The notes under the pieces: model-generated
Databases searched by the model: none
Told to the model about the DNA's origin: nothing
The model's input: only the letters and a program-made list of their open reading frames with translations
Assembly (NCBI GenBank): GCA_002261155.1
Contig: NKXN01000020.1
Coordinates: 42,803 to 106,802 of the forward strand
Direction of reading: 5' to 3'
From: Bacillaceae bacterium SAS-127
GTDB lineage: Bacteria > Bacillota > Bacilli > Bacillales > Domibacillaceae
DNA length: 64,000 nt
In this document: positions 45,620-53,954 of the stretch, piece after piece
Layout: each line of letters begins with the position of its first letter
Position numbering within the stretch: position 1 is the first letter of the stretch
Program-made: the position numbers and the translations under genes

Positions 45620-48244
45620 GTGGAGAAAAAAATCATTTTAATTGATGGAAATAGTGTAGCCTACCGGGCGTTTTTTGCTCTTCCTTTATTAAACAATGAT
45701 AAGGGAATACATACAAATGCGGTTTATGGATTTACGATGATGTTAATGAAAATTTTACAAGAAGAGCAGCCTACTCACATACTTGTGGCTTTTGATGCGG
45801 GGAAAACGACGTTTCGGCATGAAACGTATCAAGAATATAAAGGGGGACGGCAGAAAACTCCTCCTGAACTATCAGAACAATTCCCATATTTACGTGAACT
45901 ATTAAATAGCTATCATATCCCATACTTTGAATTAGAAAACTATGAAGCGGATGACATTATCGGGACATTGTCACTACAGGCAGAAAAAGATGGTTTCAAA
46001 GTAAAGATTTTTTCTGGGGATAAAGATTTAACTCAATTAAGTTCAGAGGATACAACGGTTTGTATTACTCGAAAAGGTATTACAGATATCGAAGTGTATA
46101 CACCTGATCATATTCAAGAAAAATATGGTCTTACACCAGAACAGATCATTGATATGAAGGGGTTAATGGGCGATTCTTCCGATAACATTCCGGGTGTGCC
46201 AGGAGTGGGAGAGAAGACAGCGATTAAGTTATTAAAACAATTTGCATCTGTTGAGCAGTTGCTTGACTCGATTGATGATGTTAGTGGGAAGAAATTAAAA
46301 GAAAAGTTAGCGGAGCATAAAGACTTAGCCTTAATGAGTAAGCAGCTAGCAACCATTTTGCGAGAAGTACCGATGGAAGTTTCATTAGATAGCTTACAAT
46401 ATGAAGGGCCAGACAATGATCAAGTGTATGAATTGTTCAAAGACCTTGGTTTTAATTCATTGCTTGATAAATTAGATCGGCCAGCGAATGAAGCGGTGGC
46501 TCATGAATCTGTGGATTTTGACAAGGCGACCGAGATAACGGAACAGTTGTTTAGTAGTCAGTCTTCGTTTTATTTGGAAATGATCACGGAGAATTATCAT
46601 CATGCAGAGATCGCTGGATTCGGTGTAGCAACGGAAGCTGGACTTTCTTACATACCTACTGAAGTTGCATTGGCTTCCCCTGCTTTTAAAGCGTGGGCAG
46701 AAAATGAAGAACAGAAAAAATCAGTGTTTGATGCGAAGCGGACGGTAATCGGTTTAAGACGTTATGGGATTGAGCTAAGAGGAATTGATTTCGATTTACT
46801 ATTAGCTTCCTATTTAATTAACCCATCAGAATCGCCAGAGGATTTTTCAGCAGTGGCGAAATTGCATGGATTCGGAACGATTCAGTCCGATGAAGCAGTG
46901 TATGGCAAAGGAGCAAAGCTTAAGCTACCTGAAGAAGCGGTGTACGCTGAACATATTGCTTCCAAAGCGGCAGCGTTAGCACAATTAAAAGAAACTTGTT
47001 TGCAAGAGTTGGAAGTCAATCAGCAACTCGAACTATTTTATGAGTTGGAATTGCCTTTAGCTCTGATCTTAGCTGATATGGAATCAGAAGGGGTGCAGGT
47101 CGATGTTGATCGTTTGAAACAAATGGGAGAAGATCTGAAAAGTCAGTTGTCTGTCATTGAACAAACGATTTATCAGCTAGCCGGCACAGAGTTTAACATT
47201 AATTCACCGAAGCAGCTCGGTGTTGTTTTGTTTGAAAAGTTAGGTTTACCTCCGATTAAGAAAACGAAAACGGGCTATTCTACTTCGGCTGATGTGCTAG
47301 AAAAACTAGCTCCATCTCATGAAGTGGTAGAGCATATTCTTCATTATCGTCAGCTCGGGAAACTGCAATCGACGTATATTGAAGGCTTATTGAAAGTAGT
47401 AAGTGACTCGAATAAAATTCATACTCGTTTTAATCAAGCGTTGACGCAAACCGGTCGACTCAGTTCAACAGAACCGAATTTGCAAAACATCCCGATTCGA
47501 TTAGAAGAGGGCAGAAAAATTCGTCAAGCTTTTGTGCCGGCCAACAGCGACTCGGTTATTTTTGCGGCGGATTATTCACAAATTGAACTAAGGGTACTCG
47601 CTCATATTGCTAAGGATGAAAAATTAATTGAAGCCTTTCGTCAAGGACTAGATATTCATACAGCGACAGCGATGGATGTGTTTCATGTGGCGAAAGAAGA
47701 AGTCGATGGCAATATGCGCCGCCAAGCGAAAGCGGTCAACTTTGGAATTGTATATGGCATTAGTGATTACGGTTTATCACAAAACTTGGGTATTACGAGA
47801 AAAGAAGCGGCAGACTTTATTGAACGTTATTTAACGACGTATCCAGGCGTGAAAGAATATATGGATGCCATTATTCGTGAGGCAAAGGAAAAAGGCTATG
47901 TGACGACGTTGCTACAAAGACGACGTTATATTCCTGAAATTATAAGCCGAAACTTCAACTTACGCAGCTTTGGAGAACGAACAGCGATGAATACTCCAAT
48001 CCAAGGAAGCGCGGCAGACATTATTAAAAAAGCGATGATTGATGTAGCAGAGCGATTAGAAAAAGAACAGCTACAGTCGAAATTACTTTTACAAGTACAC
48101 GATGAATTAATTTTCGAAGTGCCAAAAGAAGAGATCGACATCATGAGTAAACTTGTGCCAGAAGTGATGGAGCAGGCTGTTCTGTTAGAAGTTCCGCTCA
48201 AAGTCGACTTTTCTTACGGTGCTACTTGGTATGATGCGAAATAA
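45620..48244 (+). CDS. polA: DNA polymerase I
   Basis: An 874-residue polymerase with an N-terminal 5'-3' exonuclease (about 1-290; ILIDGNSVAYRAFFAL, GVPGVGEKTA), a middle 3'-5' exonuclease-like domain and the A-family polymerase (motif A ADYSQIELR, motif B around RRQAKAVNFGIVYG, motif C VHDELIFE). The middle domain lacks the DEDD residues (FYLEMITEN where an acidic metal site is expected), so it is probably inactive for proofreading, as in other Bacillus PolI. The start is GTG 45620 behind AAGGAG. It leads polA-mutM-ytaF-coaE. Confidence 0.96.
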   Translation: MEKKIILIDGNSVAYRAFFALPLLNNDKGIHTNAVYGFTMMLMKILQEEQPTHILVAFDAGKTTFRHETYQEYKGGRQKTPPELSEQFPYLRELLNSYHIPYFELENYEADDIIGTLSLQAEKDGFKVKIFSGDKDLTQLSSEDTTVCITRKGITDIEVYTPDHIQEKYGLTPEQIIDMKGLMGDSSDNIPGVPGVGEKTAIKLLKQFASVEQLLDSIDDVSGKKLKEKLAEHKDLALMSKQLATILREVPMEVSLDSLQYEGPDNDQVYELFKDLGFNSLLDKLDRPANEAVAHESVDFDKATEITEQLFSSQSSFYLEMITENYHHAEIAGFGVATEAGLSYIPTEVALASPAFKAWAENEEQKKSVFDAKRTVIGLRRYGIELRGIDFDLLLASYLINPSESPEDFSAVAKLHGFGTIQSDEAVYGKGAKLKLPEEAVYAEHIASKAAALAQLKETCLQELEVNQQLELFYELELPLALILADMESEGVQVDVDRLKQMGEDLKSQLSVIEQTIYQLAGTEFNINSPKQLGVVLFEKLGLPPIKKTKTGYSTSADVLEKLAPSHEVVEHILHYRQLGKLQSTYIEGLLKVVSDSNKIHTRFNQALTQTGRLSSTEPNLQNIPIRLEEGRKIRQAFVPANSDSVIFAADYSQIELRVLAHIAKDEKLIEAFRQGLDIHTATAMDVFHVAKEEVDGNMRRQAKAVNFGIVYGISDYGLSQNLGITRKEAADFIERYLTTYPGVKEYMDAIIREAKEKGYVTTLLQRRRYIPEIISRNFNLRSFGERTAMNTPIQGSAADIIKKAMIDVAERLEKEQLQSKLLLQVHDELIFEVPKEEIDIMSKLVPEVMEQAVLLEVPLKVDFSYGATWYDAK

Positions 48245-48264
48245 AGTGAAAGGAGGAAAATGAG

Positions 48265-49095
48265 TTGCCGGAGCTTCCAGAGGTAGAAACGGTTCGGCGC
48301 ACGCTCACACAGCTGGTTGTTGGAAAGACGATTCAGGAAGTGGAGGTTCGCTGGGCAAACATCATTAAAAAACCCGAACAGGCGGAGCAATTTGCAGATG
48401 CGCTTGTCGGGGAAACGATTCATGACGTATTAAGAAGAGGCAAATTCCTAATTTTTATCCTCGATCATTATTCGCTCGTTTCGCATTTGCGAATGGAAGG
48501 GAAATATCGTCTCCATGAAAAAGGTGAGGAGGAAGAGCCGCATACGCACATTTTATTTACATTCACCGATGGAACACAATTGCGTTATCGCGATGTGCGT
48601 AAATTTGGCACGATGCACTTATTTGCGAAAGGGGAGGAGCACAGTGCACTCCCACTTTCACAGTTAGGCCCTGAGCCTTTTTCCGAAGAATTTACTTTAG
48701 AGTACGTGAAGTCGAAGTTGAATAAAACAGAGCGAATGATCAAGGCGGTGTTGCTTGACCAAAAAGTGTTTGTTGGACTTGGTAATATTTATGTCGATGA
48801 AGCGTTATTCCGGGCGGGGATTCATCCAGAACGAACAGCGCGCTCGCTTGTAGAGGAGGAAATCATGATACTTCATCGAGAAATTGTCGCCACACTGAAG
48901 GAGGCAGTTGATCAAGGCGGAAGCACGATTCGGTCTTACGTCAACAGCCAAGGACAGATGGGGATGTTTCAGCAAAAGCTGTTTGTGTATGGTAAAAAAG
49001 GAGAGCCTTGTCATACGTGTGGAATGGCCATTGAAAAAATGAAAGTAGCCGGTCGAGGCACGCATATTTGTCCAAGCTGTCAGGCCCTCCATTAA
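48265..49095 (+). CDS. mutM: Formamidopyrimidine-DNA glycosylase (Fpg/MutM)
   Basis: A 276-residue repair enzyme that removes 8-oxoguanine. After the initiator the sequence PELPEVETV gives the catalytic Pro1 and Glu2; the H2TH region is at about 150-200, and the C-terminal zinc finger has four Cys (CHTC...CPSC). It starts with TTG behind AAAGGAGG, 20 bases after polA. Confidence 0.96.
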   Translation: MPELPEVETVRRTLTQLVVGKTIQEVEVRWANIIKKPEQAEQFADALVGETIHDVLRRGKFLIFILDHYSLVSHLRMEGKYRLHEKGEEEEPHTHILFTFTDGTQLRYRDVRKFGTMHLFAKGEEHSALPLSQLGPEPFSEEFTLEYVKSKLNKTERMIKAVLLDQKVFVGLGNIYVDEALFRAGIHPERTARSLVEEEIMILHREIVATLKEAVDQGGSTIRSYVNSQGQMGMFQQKLFVYGKKGEPCHTCGMAIEKMKVAGRGTHICPSCQALH

Positions 49096-49157
49096 TGAAC
49101 CTTCTCGTTGTTCCTTCATATACTATCGTAATTATTCGATAGGGGAGGAACTGCCTG

Positions 49158-49790
49158 ATGAATGCGTACCTTTCATTGTATATGCTTGCTGTCGCCGTTA
49201 GTTTAGATAGCTTTAGTGCCGGGCTCGCTTATGGACTGAAGCAGTTGAAGCTTCCGGTGAAGTCTTCAATTGTTTTGTCTCTTTGTTCAGCTGGGTCTTT
49301 ACTTGTGGCGATGATGACCGGGCATATATTAAGTCGATTCATTTCAGAGCAAACAGCTAGTCAAATTGGCGGATTTATTTTAATTGGCCTTGGTGTTTGG
49401 GTACTTTGGCAATTTTTCCGTGCGGATCATAAAAGTGATCAATTAGAAGATCAGCCTCTTGTCTACTTAGAGCTGAAGAGGCTAGGCATTGTGATTCAAA
49501 TTTTAAAAAGTCCAGCCGCGGCTGACCTCGATAAGTCAGGAACGATTTCGGGAATGGAAGCCGTCCTGCTTGGACTCGCGTTATCGCTGGATTCCTTCGG
49601 TGCTGGGATTGGAGCTGCTTTGCTTGGGTTCTCGCCCTTCGTTTTAGCCGCTTCTGTCGCTGGAATGAATTTCTTGTTTGTGACGAGTGGGCTGTGGTGC
49701 GGAAGGAAATTTGCTAACGTGCAATGGATACAACGTGTAGCGTTTTTGCCAGGCATTTTATTAATCATATTAGGTACGTTTAAAATGTGA
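49158..49790 (+). CDS. ytaF: Sporulation membrane protein YtaF (MntP-like fold)
   Basis: A 210-residue protein with about six membrane segments and two related halves, each containing a VSLDSFSAGLAYG or LSLDSFGAGIGAA motif, the repeat typical of the MntP/YtaF family. A short cytoplasmic loop has AAADLDKSGTISGMEA. Function in sporulation is assigned from B. subtilis naming; the substrate is unknown. It lies between mutM and coaE, as in B. subtilis. Confidence 0.88.
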   Translation: MNAYLSLYMLAVAVSLDSFSAGLAYGLKQLKLPVKSSIVLSLCSAGSLLVAMMTGHILSRFISEQTASQIGGFILIGLGVWVLWQFFRADHKSDQLEDQPLVYLELKRLGIVIQILKSPAAADLDKSGTISGMEAVLLGLALSLDSFGAGIGAALLGFSPFVLAASVAGMNFLFVTSGLWCGRKFANVQWIQRVAFLPGILLIILGTFKM

Positions 49791-49803
49791 AAGGTGGAAG
49801 TAA

Positions 49804-50406
49804 ATGGCTAATATAATTGGGCTAACAGGTGGAATCGCTAGTGGCAAAAGTACAGTGAGCCGAATGTTGAAAGAAAAGGGCTTTACGATCGTGGATGCTG
49901 ATGTAGCGGCACGTGCTGTAGTTGAGCCTGGTCAGCCAGCGTTAACACAAATTATTGAGACATTTGGAGAAGGTATTTTACAAGAAAATGGCTCGCTTGA
50001 CCGTTTGAAGCTCGGGGCACGTATTTTTAACAATGAAGCGGAACGGAAGAAGCTGAATAGCATTGTGCATCCAGCTGTCCGTCAATTTATGCTTGCTGAA
50101 AAAGAAGCCGCTATCGAAGCGGGGAAGAAAACGATCATTATGGATATTCCTTTATTATTTGAAAGCCAATTAACATGGATGGTTGAAAAAGTGATTGTCG
50201 TGTATGTAAATGAAGACACTCAATTACATAGGTTAATGGCTCGTAATGATTTTGATGAAGCAACAGCTAAATCTCGAATCACTTCTCAGCTTAGTCTCGG
50301 CGATAAAGCCGCTCAAGCCGATGCGGTCATCAACAATAATGGAACGTTGGAAGAAACGAAAGAGCAGTTGGAACAGATTTTAATCGATTGGCACCTACAG
50401 CCGTAA
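49804..50406 (+). CDS. coaE: Dephospho-CoA kinase
   Basis: A 200-residue P-loop kinase making CoA from dephospho-CoA, the last CoA step. Walker A is GLTGGIASGKST (about 6-17), the substrate DADVAAR motif is present, and the lid region has RNDFDEATAKSRI. The ribosome site is AAAGGTGG. It ends with a terminator. Confidence 0.96.
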   Translation: MANIIGLTGGIASGKSTVSRMLKEKGFTIVDADVAARAVVEPGQPALTQIIETFGEGILQENGSLDRLKLGARIFNNEAERKKLNSIVHPAVRQFMLAEKEAAIEAGKKTIIMDIPLLFESQLTWMVEKVIVVYVNEDTQLHRLMARNDFDEATAKSRITSQLSLGDKAAQADAVINNNGTLEETKEQLEQILIDWHLQP

Positions 50407-50434
50407 ACCGTCCTTTTTATAGGGTGGTTTTTTT
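50405..50434 (+). terminator. Terminator after coaE
   Basis: AAACCGTCC (50405-50413) with GGGTGGTTT (50422-50430, two wobble pairs), then T run. Confidence 0.8.
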
Positions 50435-50448
50435 AGACTCTGAAAAGA

Positions 50449-51336
50449 TTAAATAGACACTTCAAACTTTTTTACAAATACCGCTTGCCCTGTGATTTCC
50501 ACTTCGAAGGTACTCTCTTTTTTTATAACAGAAACAAGAACTCTTCCGTCTTTATCTATTTCCTGTCCTTGTTCAATTAACAGCTCGATCTGTTCTTTAG
50601 GTTCAATATATTTTGCATAATATGCACCCATCACTCCAGAAGCAGTACCTGTGACAGAGTCTTCTATTGTACCTGAAAACGCGGAAGAAAAATGGCGTCC
50701 ATGCATCTGGGCTTTTGGATCATAAGTTTCTAAACAAAAAGGATGAATAGACGCTTTAGGCATTTCCTTTAATATGATTGGAAACTGTTGATTATTCGGT
50801 TTCATCTTTTGGAAAGCATCTAGTGTTTTGATTGGCACTAATAATGTCCAAATTCCTGTGCTTCCATAAACGATCGGTAATGCCGTGTCGATATCGTTCT
50901 TCTCTAACCCGATGGAGGAAGCTAAATCATCAACAGATCCTTGAAATTCTCGAAATTCAGCTGGTGCCTGCTTCATTGTGATGTATACCTCATCTGTTGT
51001 ACGAGCATCTATTTTAAGAGGAAGAATGCCAGCCTTCGTTTCGATCACGATGTTCGTCTTTCCTTGTAATAATCCGTTAGTGATCATAGAAAAAATGGTG
51101 GCGATCGTTCCATGGCCGCATAAATCCATTTCATGACCAGGTGTGAAGTAGCGAATTCTGACATCCGCTTTGTCTGATGATAATGTAAAAGCAGTCTCGT
51201 TAAAGCCTAATTTTAAGGCGATTTCTTGCATTTCCTCTTCCGTTAGCTGATCTGCGCCTAGCACCACACCTGCTGGGTTTCCTTTATTAGGTTCCTTGCT
51301 AAATGCATCAAACTGAAAAGCCATTACTGTTTTCAA
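50449..51336 (-). CDS. PhzF family isomerase/epimerase-like protein
   Basis: A 295-residue protein of the diaminopimelate-epimerase-fold PhzF family. It starts VMAFQFDAFSKEPNKGNPAGVVL-like sequence, has the catalytic Glu in GFNETAF (about 45-51), CGHGTIA (about 74-80) and the second-half SVTGTASGVMGAY motif. Phenazine genes are not present, so a general housekeeping or salvage role is more likely; the substrate is unknown. The start is TTG 51336 with GGAGG eight bases before it. It is inserted on the minus strand between coaE and gapB, which are neighbours in B. subtilis. Confidence 0.88.
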   Translation of the reverse strand: MKTVMAFQFDAFSKEPNKGNPAGVVLGADQLTEEEMQEIALKLGFNETAFTLSSDKADVRIRYFTPGHEMDLCGHGTIATIFSMITNGLLQGKTNIVIETKAGILPLKIDARTTDEVYITMKQAPAEFREFQGSVDDLASSIGLEKNDIDTALPIVYGSTGIWTLLVPIKTLDAFQKMKPNNQQFPIILKEMPKASIHPFCLETYDPKAQMHGRHFSSAFSGTIEDSVTGTASGVMGAYYAKYIEPKEQIELLIEQGQEIDKDGRVLVSVIKKESTFEVEITGQAVFVKKFEVSI

Positions 51337-51517
51337 AATGACAACCTCCCATATGATAGACTGTTTTAAATCGTATCACATAAAAAGGGAAAAAGTTCTG
51401 AAAAAAGTAAAAGAAAAATACTCGATTCATTCATGGAAATAGCAATAATACCGATAGTTTTTTCTGAATAGTTAAATTTATTATTTCGGCGATTTAAAGG
51501 TTCCATTAAAAATTAAT

Positions 51518-51528
51518 TATGTTATACT
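51518..51528 (+). promoter_or_regulatory. Candidate CcpN box at the gapB promoter
   Basis: TATGTTATACT fits TRTGHYATAYW, the CcpN motif described for B. subtilis gapB and pckA, at every position. It includes TATACT as probable -10, 60 bases before gapB. Confidence 0.6.
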
Positions 51529-51587
51529 AATTACAGCAAAAAAACAATTAAGTATATAACATTTATGGATATAGGAGGAGCCGGTAT

Positions 51588-52616
51588 ATGAAGGCGAAAG
51601 TAGCAATCAACGGATTTGGCCGTATCGGAAGAATGGTATTTCGTAAAGCGATTTTAGAGGAAGGTTTGGATATTGTAGCTGTGAATGCAAGCTATCCTCC
51701 AGAGACTCTTGCTCATTTAATTAAATATGATACAAACCATGGTAAGTTTGAAGGCGAAGTAACAACTGAAGAGAATGCATTAGTTGTCAACGGTAAGCGT
51801 ATTCAATTATTAAGCAGCCGTGACCCACTAGAGCTTCCTTGGAAAGATCTTGGCATCGACATCGTAATTGAAGCAACAGGTAAATTCAATGCTCGCGATA
51901 AAGCGGCACTTCACCTTCAAGCAGGAGCGAAGAAAGTCATTTTGACAGCACCTGGTAAAAATGAAGATGTGACAATCGTTATGGGTGTAAATGATGAAGC
52001 GTTAAACATTGTGGAACATGATGTCATTTCTAATGCTTCTTGTACAACAAACTGCCTAGCTCCAGTAGCGAAAGTATTAAATGAGAAATTTGGCATTGAG
52101 AATGGTTTAATGACAACTGTTCATGCTTATACAAATGACCAAAAGAATATCGACAATCCACATAAAGATTTACGCCGTGCTCGGGCATGTGCGCAATCGA
52201 TCATTCCGACTTCAACTGGAGCGGCGAAAGCATTGTCACTTGTTCTTCCAGAATTAAAAGGTAAACTTCACGGTATGGCGTTACGTGTGCCAACTTCTAA
52301 CGTTTCTCTTGTTGACCTTGTTGTTGACTTAAAGCGTGAAGTAACGGTAGAAGAAGTAAACGAAGCATTTATCGAAGCAGCTCAAGGTGAACTTAAAGGA
52401 ATCCTTGATTTCACAACAGAACCGTTAGTATCTATCGACTTCAATACAAATCCGCATTCTTCTATTATAGATGGACTTTCTACGATCGTAATGGAAGGAA
52501 CAAAAGTGAAGGTTCTTTCTTGGTACGACAACGAGTGGGGCTATTCTTGCCGCGTTGTTGACTTAGTGAACTATGTAGCGGAAGAGATGAAAAAAAAAGC
52601 TGAAGTAACGGCTTAA
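51588..52616 (+). CDS. gapB: Glyceraldehyde-3-phosphate dehydrogenase, gluconeogenic (GapB)
   Basis: A 342-residue enzyme. [14 protein letters not shown] Rossmann motif at the start ([10 protein letters not shown], 7-16), catalytic Cys152 in [10 protein letters not shown], followed by HAYTNDQ. It lies alone before speD as in B. subtilis, where GapB works in the gluconeogenic direction with NADP and is repressed by CcpN; the candidate CcpN box supports that. After the second strand the sequence has N rather than the Asp typical of strict NAD enzymes (VAVNASYPP), in line with NADP use. The ribosome site is AGGAGG. Confidence 0.95.
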   Translation: MKAKVAINGFGRIGRMVFRKAILEEGLDIVAVNASYPPETLAHLIKYDTNHGKFEGEVTTEENALVVNGKRIQLLSSRDPLELPWKDLGIDIVIEATGKFNARDKAALHLQAGAKKVILTAPGKNEDVTIVMGVNDEALNIVEHDVISNASCTTNCLAPVAKVLNEKFGIENGLMTTVHAYTNDQKNIDNPHKDLRRARACAQSIIPTSTGAAKALSLVLPELKGKLHGMALRVPTSNVSLVDLVVDLKREVTVEEVNEAFIEAAQGELKGILDFTTEPLVSIDFNTNPHSSIIDGLSTIVMEGTKVKVLSWYDNEWGYSCRVVDLVNYVAEEMKKKAEVTA

Positions 52617-52630
52617 TTCCATCAAAATTC

Positions 52631-52666
52631 AAGTCGGCTTGAGATATTTACTCAAGCCGACTTTGT
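52631..52666 (+). terminator. Terminator after gapB
   Basis: Perfect 13-bp stem (52631-52643 with 52651-52663) followed by a short T-rich tail. Confidence 0.8.
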
Positions 52667-52778
52667 CGTGCTTAAAAATGATAAATCCTCAGCTAGAGGC
52701 TATACTATAAAAGCGGGCGTTCGAATCTTTCGTCTGTATCCCCCTTGCATAATAATAAAAAAACTTTCAAAATGGCTG

Positions 52779-52807
52779 TTGCAAATTTGAACAGATCAAA
52801 GTATACT
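52779..52807 (+). promoter_or_regulatory. speD promoter
   Basis: TTGCAA (52779-52784), 17 bases, TATACT (52802-52807). This predicts a transcript start near 52814 and a leader of about 120 nt. Confidence 0.7.
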
Positions 52808-52813
52808 AATTTT

Positions 52814-52934
52814 CGTGAAACAAAATAGCTACTTAAAGGGTTAGGACCTCTTCGGACTAACTTTCCCCCGTGGTAGTTATCACTTTTACAAAAGCCTATG
52901 GTGAAAAAAATCATTGTAAAAGGGGGAAACGATC
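52814..52934 (+). promoter_or_regulatory. Structured speD leader with sequestered Shine-Dalgarno (candidate cis-regulatory RNA)
   Basis: A 5' hairpin is built on GTTAG (52840-52844) / CTAAC (52857-52861) with an inner CC/GG pair. TTTCCCCC (52862-52869) is perfectly complementary to GGGGGAAA (52922-52929), which is the ribosome site of speD. CTTTTAC (52883-52889) pairs with GTAAAAG (52916-52922) inside that helix. The first hairpin, when extended by wobble pairs, uses the same TTT bases, so the two folds can compete. I know no named family for it. The remaining bases of this gene-free interval (52617-52934) hold the gapB terminator and the promoter. Confidence 0.5.
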
Positions 52935-53312
52935 ATGGAAACAATGGGTCGTCATGTAATTTCAGAACTATGGGGATGTAACTTAGAAAAATTAAATGAT
53001 ATGGAGAAAATCGAGCAAATTTTTGTGGATGCTGCATTAAAATCAGGTGCAGAAATTCGCGAGGTAGCTTTTCATAAATTTGCCCCACAAGGAGTTAGTG
53101 GAGTAGTCATTATTTCCGAATCTCATTTAACGATTCACAGCTTCCCTGAGCATGGATACGCAAGCATTGACGTATATACATGCGGAGATTTAGATCCGAA
53201 TATCGCTGCTAATTACATTGCGGAGGCTTTAGAGGCAGAAACGCGCGAAACGATTGAATTGCCTCGTGGAATGGGCCCTGTACAAGCGAAAGAAAAAGCA
53301 ACTATAAGCTAA
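52935..53312 (+). CDS. speD: S-adenosylmethionine decarboxylase proenzyme
   Basis: A 125-residue small (class 1B, Bacillus type) proenzyme. Self-cleavage before Ser63 in [16 protein letters not shown] would yield the pyruvoyl group; His68 and Cys83 (VYTCGD) are the other catalytic residues. It makes decarboxylated SAM, the aminopropyl donor for spermidine. The leader can fold so as to hide the ribosome site, suggesting translational control. Confidence 0.96.
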   Translation: METMGRHVISELWGCNLEKLNDMEKIEQIFVDAALKSGAEIREVAFHKFAPQGVSGVVIISESHLTIHSFPEHGYASIDVYTCGDLDPNIAANYIAEALEAETRETIELPRGMGPVQAKEKATIS

Positions 53313-53441
53313 CAAAAACAAGGTGTATGCGACATAAGCATACACCTTTTCCTATTGAAATACCCCTTCTTTTCTTGTGCATTCTGTTTCTTTTTTATAT
53401 GATAGGATAAATATAAGATAAAATAAATCGGAGTTGATACG

Positions 53442-53900
53442 ATGAGATGTCCGGCTTGCCAGTACAATGGCACACGTGTAATTGATTCTAGACCGATAGA
53501 TGATAGTCGGTCGATTCGGCGGCGGCGGGAATGTGAATCTTGTGCGTACCGATTCACAACGTTTGAAAAGGTAGAGGATTTACCGCTGATTGTCGTGAAG
53601 AAGGAAGGTATGCGAGAAGAATTTAACCGGGATAAAATGCTACGTGGATTAGTGAAAGCATGTGAAAAACGCCCGGTACCTCTTGAGCAGTTAGAAAAGA
53701 TCTCTCTTGATGTAGAGAAGGAAATTCGTAGCCAAGGGTATTCAGAGATCAATTCAGATAAAATTGGCGAGATGGTGATGGACCGTTTAGCGGAAGTAGA
53801 TGAAGTCGCTTACGTTCGTTTTGCTTCTGTATATCGTCAATTTAAAGATATTAACGTCTTTTTGGATGAATTGAAAGAATTAATTAAAAAAGTGAAATAA
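53442..53900 (+). CDS. nrdR: Transcriptional repressor NrdR
   Basis: A 152-residue repressor of ribonucleotide reductase genes. The N-terminal zinc ribbon has CPAC (3-6) and CESC (31-34) with the RRRRECE basic patch, and the ATP-cone domain (about 48-138) has [16 protein letters not shown]. In Bacillus it is encoded just before dnaB. A terminator-like hairpin separates it from dnaB here. Confidence 0.97.
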   Translation: MRCPACQYNGTRVIDSRPIDDSRSIRRRRECESCAYRFTTFEKVEDLPLIVVKKEGMREEFNRDKMLRGLVKACEKRPVPLEQLEKISLDVEKEIRSQGYSEINSDKIGEMVMDRLAEVDEVAYVRFASVYRQFKDINVFLDELKELIKKVK

Positions 53901-53903
53901 CAG

Positions 53904-53933
53904 GCTGGAGGCAGACAGTGCTCTAGCTTTTTT
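53904..53933 (+). terminator. Terminator-like hairpin between nrdR and dnaB
   Basis: GCTGGAG (53904-53910) with CTCTAGC (53921-53927, one wobble), then T6. Probably partial, since dnaB follows only 22 bases later with no obvious promoter. Confidence 0.65.
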
Positions 53934-53954
53934 CATCGAAAGGTTAGATAAACG

